DNA of 8,957 nt from AB-137-C09 sp964458185 (GTDB lineage Bacteria > Pseudomonadota > Zetaproteobacteria > Mariprofundales > Mariprofundaceae): assembly GCA_964458185.1 (NCBI GenBank), contig CAYWFG010000040.1, positions 1 through 8,957 on the forward strand, in the 5' to 3' direction. Below the pieces are notes generated by a model. The model was not told the DNA's origin, searched no databases, and saw only the letters and a list, made by a program, of their open reading frames with translations. Numbering within the stretch: position 1 is the stretch's first letter; each line of letters opens with the position of its first letter. Below are positions 1 to 5,672 of this stretch, in pieces. The position numbers were made by a program, and so were the translations under genes.

Positions 1-55
1 CTTGGTTGGTGTCTTCCAGCATTTTTTGGTGGTAAGGTTTAAGGTCAGCACGGAT
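1..55 (-). repeat. 55-base perfect direct repeat of 3198-3252 (Hsp70-like linker)
   Basis: Positions 1-55 are identical, base for base, to 3198-3252 in the same orientation; identity ends at position 56. In both places the minus strand encodes IRADLKPYHQKMLEDTNQ in frame. Protein similarity continues slightly further (E-D-K/H-I). The repeat reaches the window edge, so the homology probably continues to the left. Confidence 0.95.
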
Positions 56-1193
56 CTTGTCTTCTAAGCGTAGCTGCCTGCCTGCTTGCCCTACCAACGC
101 TCTGCTGCTAATTTCGCCCAAGCTGATTTCATGGGCTAAGATCAGCTTCCTGATATCAAGAAGGTTGACGGTTTGATCACCACTTGCTGAAGCCAGATAG
201 TATCCATTACTGCTTAGGGCAACGCCCTCAACCCACTCACTATGACCATGAAAGGTATGAAAGCATTGTTTTGTTTGCACATCGTAGAGTTTGACCGTTG
301 TATCGACACTGCCTGAAGCCAGATAACGACTATCGCCGCTGAAGGCAACGGCATACACACTCTNNNNNNNNNNNNNNNNNNNNNNNNNNNNNNNNNNNNN
401 NNNNNNNNNNNNNNNNNNNNNNNNNNNNNNNNNNNNNNNNNNNNNNNNNNNNNNNNNNNNNNNCACTATGATCCTCAAAGCTATGCAGCAGTGTTTTTGT
501 TTGCATATCGTAGAGTTTGACCGTTTTATCACCACTCCCAGAAGCCAAATAACGACTATCGCCGCTGAAGGCAACGGCATAGACACTCTCACTATGATCC
601 TCAAAGCTATGCAGCAGTGTTTTTGTTTGCATATCGTAGAGTTTAACGGTGTTATCGGCACTGCCCGATGCCAGATAGCGACCATCGCCGCTGAAGGCAA
701 CGGCGTACACAGTCTCACTATGATCCTCAAAGCTATGCAGCAGTGTATTTGTTTGCACATCGTAGAGTTTGACCGTTGTATCGTTACTGCCCGAGGCCAG
801 ATAACGACCATCCGCACTCAATGCCACGCCCAAAACCAAACCACCATGGTCTTGAAAGTTGTGCAGCAGTGTTTTGGTTTGCACATCGTAGAGTTTGACG
901 GTGTTATCATCACTCCCAGAAGCCAGATAACGACCATCACCGCTAAAAGCGACACAACAAACACTATCACCATGATCATGAAAGTTGTGCAGCAGTGTTT
1001 TTGTTTGCATATCGTAGAGTTTGACGGTGTTATCATCACTGCCCGATGCCAGATAACGACCATCACCGCTAAAAGCGACACAACCAACATTACCACCATG
1101 ATCATGAAAGCATGCGTCATCATTGTTATCTTCCACCAAGGCAAGCGCAGCGTTTTTATCCAAATAGATACTGTCAACCAATATTGTTTTCAT
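1..1193 (-). CDS. WD40 beta-propeller protein fused to Hsp70-like protein (partial, C-terminus beyond window)
   Basis: The start ATG at 1191-1193 has an AAGGA site 5 bases upstream. Residues 1-29 (beginning MKTILVDSIYLDK) resemble the start of the 68-residue protein encoded at 3727-3933. Five 42-residue WD40 blades follow, typically with GRYLASGS and TVKLYD, where KLYD stands in for the usual WD ending and DH for the usual GH. After the run of Ns the frame shifts by one because 100 is not a multiple of three, but the protein resumes correctly: blade 6 ends near 251 and blade 7 (HGHSEWVEGVALSSNGYYLA...) covers about 250-143. The sequence then reads through a linker into IRADLKPYHQKMLEDTNQ at 55-1, identical to residues 146-163 of the Hsp70-like protein at 1246-3687. 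In that protein the ATPase domain begins about 37 residues later. The natural inference is a WD40 sensor fused to a second Hsp70-like ATPase lying mostly outside the window. If the gap is empty, 364 residues are visible. The stop was not seen. Confidence 0.85.
143..1106 (-). repeat. Tandem 126-base repeats encoding WD40 blades
   Basis: Blades in minus-strand order: 1106-981, 980-855, 854-729, 728-603, 602-477, then one split by the gap (476 to 251), then a diverged last blade (250 to about 143). Each full unit is 126 bases (42 codons). Units 1-6 are very similar at DNA level; for example the stretch coding for TVKLYD followed by MQTKTLLH or VQTKTLLH recurs with few changes. Blade 7 is clearly diverged (ASASGDQTVNLLD), as expected for a terminal blade. 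If the gap is empty the count is seven, the usual number for one closed propeller. Confidence 0.9.
364..463. other. Assembly gap, 100 Ns, inside the WD40 repeats
   Basis: Exactly 100 Ns, the usual placeholder for a gap of unknown size. On the minus strand the sequence before the gap stops after GATCATAGTG (blade start, D-H-S plus the first base of a Glu codon). The sequence after it resumes with AGAGTGTGTATGCC, the rest of that Glu codon and S-V-Y-A. The two edges therefore join at the same phase of the 126-base repeat, so the true missing length should be 0 or a multiple of 126 bases, not 100. Confidence 0.95.
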
Positions 1194-1220
1194 GATTGTC
1201 CTTTATTGCTGCACAACGGC
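1191..1220 (-). pseudogene. Duplicated gene junction: relic tail of a GrpE-like gene plus start of the WD40 gene
   Basis: The 30 bases upstream of and including the WD40 start match those around the start of the 68-residue gene (3931-3960) at about 21 of 30 positions. Both have GCCGTTGTGC, six bases further a stop codon (TAA here, TAG there), a 9-base spacer starting AGG, and ATG. At 3943-3960 this encodes the real C-terminus A-V-V-R-L-stop of the GrpE-like protein. Here the same frame reads A-V-V-Q-Q-stop and has no gene body, since the Hsp70-like gene ends at 1246. I infer that this is the last few codons of a duplicated copy of that gene. The match is short, so the call is moderate. Confidence 0.5.
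1199..1203 (-). promoter_or_regulatory. Ribosome binding site of the WD40-Hsp70 gene
   Basis: AAGGA on the minus strand, 5 bases before the ATG at 1193. It supports this start, and there is no hint of a terminator in the 52 bases after the Hsp70-like stop. Confidence 0.7.
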
Positions 1221-1245
1221 AGTGTTGGTGTTTTGTAGCGGCTCA

Positions 1246-3687
1246 TCATAGCCCCAAGTCAATTTTCTTGGTTGTTCCCAAATAGGTTTCATTGTTAATA
1301 CCATCAGCCATAGCCACAACATATTCTATCTGTGTTGGGGCAATAAAGCGGATATAAACCATGGCACTTTCATCAACCACATCAATAGAAAGTATTTTTT
1401 TGCGTATGCTTTGATCGTTGATCGGCGTGTGATTGTTGCTAACAATCGGGGCAGAGCTATAAAAAAGTTCAAAGGTATCAAGCCCTGCATCAATAAATTC
1501 TACCCATTGATGGTAAGGTGTATCACGCTTCATCAGGGTTTTAAACTTCTTTTTCCTGTTTTCGCCAAGGTAAAACGAAAAATCTACTTCGTCTTGCTCG
1601 GTATTTTCGTCAATGACTAAAATTTTACCCCCTTTACGTGAACGAATCAGCCCAAAGGCAACGCCTGTTTTCCCTGTGGGTTTCTCCATATCATCATCGC
1701 TGGCAAGCGGTGGGAAAATTTTATAAATATCGGCATTAGCATTGGTATTGCTGGCTTGGGTGATTTTTTTCGTTTCTTCGGCAATCCGCTCATCAAACAG
1801 CGGTTGAACAATGGTTGATTTAGAGGCATTGCCTGCTAAAAAGATGTTGATCTTGCTATCTTTTTGCAGTCGCTCGCCATATTTACTCATGGTGAGGCGC
1901 AATCGCTCAAAGAAATTATCTACCCCGCGTTTGATGCGGTGTTGCAAGATGCTTAGTAATTCATCTTTACCAATGTCAAGTTCCACGTTCGTTAATTCCT
2001 TGGCATTGGCATCAATAAGGTTCACGCCAAGGCTTCCCTGCTCAAAATCAGCAAGTTTCTCGCTATGATTTTCCCATAACGGTCGCAGCGTTTCAACAAG
2101 GTTGGTCATATTCATATGGGCTTCACGCGAGTTACTCAATAGCATTTCGCCACCTAAAAACGCTTTGCATTCAGGTGGCAACACAAATTGAAGGTTTTTT
2201 TCTAAAAGTATCGTCTTATTTTTTTTAAATACTTCAAATGCCAACAAATCTAAAAGATTCTCGCCGCCCAAATATTTATCACCGCCTGCGCCAAAATGTT
2301 CAATCACATAATCGTAACGACGCTCTTTTGCGCCTTGCGCTTCACGAAATACACCAAAATCAAAGTCAGTCGTGCCACCACCAAAGTCAAATACGCTGTA
2401 AAATACCACTTCATCATCGCATGGGTCAAACTCGTATGCTTCAAGGGCAACAATGGCATAAGCCGCAGGCTCGCTTGCGCCCTGAATCACTTGCAGCTTG
2501 TCAAGATACTCTTGTTGCTCATGCAAGGCTTGCGGCAGTGATTTTTTGATCCCTTGATGAAAGCTATCAAGAATTTTGTTGCGAATCGCAAGCTCATAGG
2601 TCACAGGGAAGGACAATACATAATTCAAAAAGATGCCATTGTGCATATTGTTGATGTAAAGCCCCAAATAATAGGCATAAATTTCAATGGGGTTGATGTC
2701 ATCATCGGTCAGTTCCAAAAAAGGTGGTAGATCTAACACAAAGCCTTGTTGATCGACCACTTTCAGTTTCTTGTTTTTGTTGCCTGCCCATTGTTTCAGC
2801 TCAAACAAGAAGGCATTAAAAAATTTAGCTGATGAATTGAGCAAGGCATTGTTTGCGCTGTGAGAAATGGTAATATCACGCCACTGGGTGAACGGTCTGC
2901 CCGCTCGTTGTTGGTAGGCGCAAATAAAGCGTTGCAAATCATTAAAGGCAATAATGGTCGGGTTTTCATAATGATGGGCTTCGATGCTGCTGCCTAATTC
3001 TCCTGTTCCTATGCGCATGGGTGATATTTTCACACTCTTTTTTTGGCAAGCCACCACCGTGCTTTTGGTGCCAAAATCAATCCCCACCACGCCATTGATG
3101 ATATCACAGGCAGGATTTCTTGCGACCAATTTTGGTGCCAAATGAACTTTGATTTTCCCCTCGCTGTCTTGCTGACTATCCCACAGTGACCAATGCCCTT
3201 GGTTGGTGTCTTCCAGCATTTTTTGGTGGTAAGGTTTAAGGTCAGCACGGATGTGATCTTCGCCCAGCAAGGTATCTTCCACCAGCGTGGTAGGCACTTT
3301 TATTTTTTTAGCGGTATCATTCAATTTTATTGTTTGATTTACAATCACTAAACTGTGCGCAGCGTTCATCAACTGACGATAATCATCATCATCTTTTAGC
3401 GCGATAGGGGTAAGCCCTAATTGCAACCAGCTAAAGAAAATAGCCTTAGCCGTTTTGGCTTTTATTTTTAATAGGAGTAGAGCAGTCTCAATTTGGGTTA
3501 CATCTTTTAAATAACCGTCATCTGTATCAAAAGTTTGAACTCGATTTTGAACTTGATAGAGAATATAAGCGCTTATTGCTGGTCTTTTGCGAGCTAAAGG
3601 AAACGGTGCTGAATCAAGGCGTGTCAGCTTTAAAAGCTCATCTTTTGTTGGAAAACGTAGCAACGCATTTTTATGATGTTCTATCAT
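1246..3687 (-). CDS. Divergent Hsp70-like (actin-fold) ATPase with N-terminal extension
   Basis: A protein of 813 residues. The Hsp70 ATPase signatures appear in order: phosphate-1 loop VVGIDFGTKSTVVA (200-213), EPAAYAIVAL (406-415, matching the NEPTAAALAY region of DnaK), phosphate-2 loop VFDFGGGTTDFD (432-443), GGDKYLGGENLLDLL (468-482, like GGDxxLGGEDFD), adenosine motif INIFLAGNASKS (613-624), and TGKTGVAFGL (671-680). About 199 residues precede the ATPase, which is unusual because DnaK begins with it. After about residue 690 there are about 120 residues, apparently beta-rich, that could be a shortened substrate-binding domain, with no room for the DnaK helical lid. The ATG at 3687 is the first start codon after an in-frame stop; its Shine-Dalgarno site is weak, so translation may depend on the gene upstream, 39 bases away. 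The GrpE-like gene in the same operon supports a chaperone-type ATP cycle. The substrate is unknown. This is not the housekeeping DnaK. Confidence 0.9.
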   Translation of the reverse strand: MIEHHKNALLRFPTKDELLKLTRLDSAPFPLARKRPAISAYILYQVQNRVQTFDTDDGYLKDVTQIETALLLLKIKAKTAKAIFFSWLQLGLTPIALKDDDDYRQLMNAAHSLVIVNQTIKLNDTAKKIKVPTTLVEDTLLGEDHIRADLKPYHQKMLEDTNQGHWSLWDSQQDSEGKIKVHLAPKLVARNPACDIINGVVGIDFGTKSTVVACQKKSVKISPMRIGTGELGSSIEAHHYENPTIIAFNDLQRFICAYQQRAGRPFTQWRDITISHSANNALLNSSAKFFNAFLFELKQWAGNKNKKLKVVDQQGFVLDLPPFLELTDDDINPIEIYAYYLGLYINNMHNGIFLNYVLSFPVTYELAIRNKILDSFHQGIKKSLPQALHEQQEYLDKLQVIQGASEPAAYAIVALEAYEFDPCDDEVVFYSVFDFGGGTTDFDFGVFREAQGAKERRYDYVIEHFGAGGDKYLGGENLLDLLAFEVFKKNKTILLEKNLQFVLPPECKAFLGGEMLLSNSREAHMNMTNLVETLRPLWENHSEKLADFEQGSLGVNLIDANAKELTNVELDIGKDELLSILQHRIKRGVDNFFERLRLTMSKYGERLQKDSKINIFLAGNASKSTIVQPLFDERIAEETKKITQASNTNANADIYKIFPPLASDDDMEKPTGKTGVAFGLIRSRKGGKILVIDENTEQDEVDFSFYLGENRKKKFKTLMKRDTPYHQWVEFIDAGLDTFELFYSSAPIVSNNHTPINDQSIRKKILSIDVVDESAMVYIRFIAPTQIEYVVAMADGINNETYLGTTKKIDLGL
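3198..3252 (-). repeat. Internal copy of the 55-base repeat found at 1-55
   Basis: This is the matching copy inside the Hsp70-like gene, covering codons 146-163 and the first base of codon 164, between the N-terminal extension and the first ATP-binding motif. Confidence 0.95.
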
Positions 3688-3726
3688 CGCTGCACTTGCA
3701 GTATTTAAATTTTCACCATTGGAGAA

Positions 3727-3933
3727 TTATTGAAATGATACTCCACCATCTAATCCCAGCCAACAGCCATTGACTTGCGCGTCATAGATAAAATGTTTAT
3801 CCATTTCTATCCAACGCTGTTTTTTTAAAAGCGGTTGGATTGATTGGGTAAAACAAATATCAAAAAAAGCATTGATATCATTTTCATAAAGACTGCGGTC
3901 CACATAGATTTTATCGACTAATTTGGTATCCAT
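3727..3933 (-). CDS. Small 68-residue protein of unknown function
   Basis: The ATG at 3931-3933 lies 9 bases after the stop of the GrpE-like gene and has an AGAGGG site (3939-3944) about 5 bases upstream, so it is well placed for translation. The protein starts MDTKLVDKIYVDR, matching 8 of 13 residues of the WD40 protein start MKTILVDSIYLDK, with conservative changes elsewhere. That recurrence argues it is a real gene. The rest is mixed acidic and hydrophobic, with an aromatic C-terminal half (NGCWLGLDGG) and no membrane segment or signal peptide. It could be a small adaptor whose start region was also placed in front of the propeller; I recognise no family. Confidence 0.75.
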   Translation of the reverse strand: MDTKLVDKIYVDRSLYENDINAFFDICFTQSIQPLLKKQRWIEMDKHFIYDAQVNGCWLGLDGGVSFQ

Positions 3934-3938
3934 CTGTT

Positions 3939-3944
3939 CCCTCT
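3939..3944 (-). promoter_or_regulatory. Ribosome binding site of the 68-residue gene
   Basis: AGAGGG on the minus strand overlaps the stop codon (TAG, 3945-3943) of the gene before it, suggesting coupled translation. It supports the reality of this short gene. Confidence 0.65.
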
Positions 3945-4758
3945 ATAACCGCACAACGGCTTGTTTAATAATTTTTTTTGTTTTTGTGTTGACCCAGCCA
4001 TGTAGCACTACGGCAGCGATGGTGCCGCTTACCTCGCTTGCTGATGTTCGGATGTGTTTATTGGGGTCAAAAACCTCGCCGATGCTGATTGGCTGCGTTT
4101 GCATCTGTGGGTATGCTTTGGCATAGATCTTAAACAACCGGTTAAACATCGCAATCAACTGCGGCGTATCTTGGTTGCACTCTTCGATGATTTGGTTTTT
4201 GATGTATGCCCACAAGTTATCAATATTGCGATCTTGCACCCCCGACGCGATAAAGCCTGGCAGCGAATCATCTTTAAAAATACCACTGATCGAGGTTCGT
4301 GTTTCAGGGCTAAGCGAAGTAAAAAGCGCGTACACCGCTTGCAGCTCGGCAAAGTTGCGTTGGTAGTCTTGCAGCTCGGCTTGGATGGCATGGTTTTGTT
4401 GTTCCAGTTGCCGCTGTTTGATGCTTGCTTGCTCAATGCTTTGGCTAAGTTGCGCTTTGGCTTGTTGGCTGGTGTCTAGCGCGTGTTGTGCCGTTTGTGC
4501 TTTTTGCTCTTCTTGAGCAAGGCAGCGTTTCAATTTTTCGTATAATGCTTTGAGTGTCATATTTTCCTCTTGCAGTGCGTCGATTTTTTCTTGCTGCGCG
4601 CTCACCTGTTGTTCAAGACTATCCAGATCTTCTTGGCTCGGATGATCTTTTGTTTCGCTGCCTTGCAAAACAATGGCTCGCAAGCGTGCTTGTACCGCGT
4701 CATCGTCAAGAAGCTGCAACAGCGTTTCTTTTGTCAACTCAACTGCCTGTTTGTGCAT
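3943..4758 (-). CDS. Coiled-coil protein with GrpE-like C-terminal domain (putative nucleotide exchange factor)
   Basis: A protein of 271 residues. Residues about 41-140 are rich in Glu, Gln, Lys, Ala and Leu with heptad-like spacing, a long coiled coil. Residues about 145-220 form a helical domain. The last 48 residues resemble the GrpE beta domain: IGEVFDPNKH (226-235) matches the GEPFDPNLH type motif of GrpE, and GTIAAVVLHGW...IIKQAVV follows the GrpE pattern of a beta strand ending in VLQxGY, a turn, then LRPAxVxV at the C-terminus. GrpE proteins combine a long N-terminal helix pair with exactly this C-terminal wing and release ADP from Hsp70 proteins. An Hsp70-like gene lies two genes downstream, which strengthens the call. 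The ATG at 4758 is inside the previous gene (20-base overlap) with AAGGG 6 bases upstream. It lacks the short length of housekeeping GrpE (about 200 residues). The exchange-factor role is inferred from motif likeness and context. Confidence 0.7.
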   Translation of the reverse strand: MHKQAVELTKETLLQLLDDDAVQARLRAIVLQGSETKDHPSQEDLDSLEQQVSAQQEKIDALQEENMTLKALYEKLKRCLAQEEQKAQTAQHALDTSQQAKAQLSQSIEQASIKQRQLEQQNHAIQAELQDYQRNFAELQAVYALFTSLSPETRTSISGIFKDDSLPGFIASGVQDRNIDNLWAYIKNQIIEECNQDTPQLIAMFNRLFKIYAKAYPQMQTQPISIGEVFDPNKHIRTSASEVSGTIAAVVLHGWVNTKTKKIIKQAVVRL

Positions 4759-5404
4759 TGATCACCCTTTTTTCAATCGCTTCCTTGCTTGCTTCTGGCT
4801 CTAATTTGGCATACATATCAACAAGTTTATCGCCAACTTCAAGCTCTCTTTCAACATCCAGCTTGCCATCGACATAATCGTTCAATGTTTTACCGTTCGC
4901 TCCTTTAAAGGTATCAATAATGGCATCAATTTCTTGTTCTTTATGGGCTAATTTATCTGCCCCCATTTTGGCTAAAGCAATCCACGTTTCAATGGGGATC
5001 TCAAAGCCTTTTTTCTCTTCCACGCCTTTGATGGTAATGGCAGCCCCAACGGCAGTTCGGGCAAGTTTTTCCTCTTTTGTTGCGTTTTCAAACTTTGCTT
5101 GATCCAGTTTGACTTCGCTGCGCAAATAATCGATATATGCTGACGTGGTAGCAAACGCTTCCATCGGTTTATCAGATTGCATCGCTTTTGCGCCCAGCTC
5201 TTCTACATCATCTTTAGGGTTTAACACTCCCAAGGCAATACCAATCACCTGTGCAATCTGGGCAATCGGCCCCAACCATGGTGACGCAACTTTTAACAAC
5301 GACCCTGCAACACTGCTAACGGCACTGCCTAAAGCACTGGCAACATTGCTAACGACACTCACCGCACTACTGACAAAACTTCCTACCGAACTCCAAAACC
5401 CCAT
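4739..5404 (-). CDS. Protein with amphipathic/hydrophobic N-terminus, putative membrane-active
   Basis: I place the start at 5402-5404 (221 residues) because GGAGG lies 5 bases upstream, it is 1 base after the previous stop, and the protein then begins MGFWSSVGSFV, like its neighbour at 5406-5672. A longer reading from 5530 would overlap that gene heavily. Residues 1-62 are almost free of charge and rich in Ala, Ser, Val and Gly (SSAVSVVSNVASALGSAV), ending with a hydrophobic stretch LGPIAQIAQVIGIALGVL at 44-61. This could be an amphipathic helix plus one membrane segment; it lacks the basic start and cleavage site of a secreted signal peptide. Residues 63-221 are soluble, charged and helical. 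Its stop overlaps the start of the GrpE-like gene by 20 bases. The composition recalls membrane-inserting or pore-forming peptides, so an effector or membrane anchor is possible, but no family is recognised. Confidence 0.8.
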   Translation of the reverse strand: MGFWSSVGSFVSSAVSVVSNVASALGSAVSSVAGSLLKVASPWLGPIAQIAQVIGIALGVLNPKDDVEELGAKAMQSDKPMEAFATTSAYIDYLRSEVKLDQAKFENATKEEKLARTAVGAAITIKGVEEKKGFEIPIETWIALAKMGADKLAHKEQEIDAIIDTFKGANGKTLNDYVDGKLDVERELEVGDKLVDMYAKLEPEASKEAIEKRVINAQTGS

Positions 5405-5405
5405 A

Positions 5406-5672
5406 TCACCCTCCATTCCTTTGATAATTTTCAAATTGTCGATCAATGGCTTTCTTTCGCTGCGCCAACGTTGCAAAAAGTGGGACTTGCTTAGCCAGCT
5501 TGAGGGTTTGCCGACGCAAACCTTGGGCATAATCTTGATGCGCCGCTTTAAATGCTTTGGTATTATTTTTTATATTTTGTTTGATTGCCTCAATATCAAG
5601 TTTTTCATCATGGTTTTGCTGCGGCATTGTGTCTCCTACGAAGCTTCCTATACTACTCCAAAAGTCCATCAT
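5406..5672 (-). CDS. Small protein sharing FWSSIGSFV start with the next gene
   Basis: An 88-residue protein whose ATG overlaps the stop of the ATPase gene as ATGA (4 bases). A second ATG follows directly (MMDF...), and with AAGGA upstream the second may be the better spaced start, making 87 residues. It begins M-M-D-FWSSIGSFVGD, matching the start of the protein at 4739-5404. The remainder is charged and helical, with many Lys, Gln, Arg and Asn and a basic C-terminal half (GLRRQTLKLAKQVP, AQRKKAIDRQ). No membrane segment. It may be a partner of its neighbour, the shared motif being a common docking or membrane-contact element. Function unknown. Confidence 0.75.
   Translation of the reverse strand: MMDFWSSIGSFVGDTMPQQNHDEKLDIEAIKQNIKNNTKAFKAAHQDYAQGLRRQTLKLAKQVPLFATLAQRKKAIDRQFENYQRNGG
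5410..5414 (-). promoter_or_regulatory. Ribosome binding site deciding the start at 5404
   Basis: GGAGG on the minus strand, within the last codons of the preceding gene and 5 bases before ATG. It is the strongest Shine-Dalgarno in the cluster and favours the 221-residue form over a 263-residue reading. Confidence 0.8.

Noticed and set aside
468..1238. A 256-residue plus-strand reading frame across the WD40 array
   Set aside because: It stays open only because the 126-base unit is a multiple of three; it is the antisense of the WD40 blades, gives Cys/Ile-rich repeats without any known fold, and has no separate start signal.
1246..3687. Housekeeping DnaK
   Set aside because: The ATPase domain begins at residue 200, the lid is absent, and dnaJ and the usual grpE context are missing.
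4739..5530. A longer 263-residue form of the protein at 4739-5404
   Set aside because: The extra 42 residues overlap the 88-residue gene, lack a good ribosome site, and hide the MGFWSSVGSFV start that has GGAGG 5 bases upstream.
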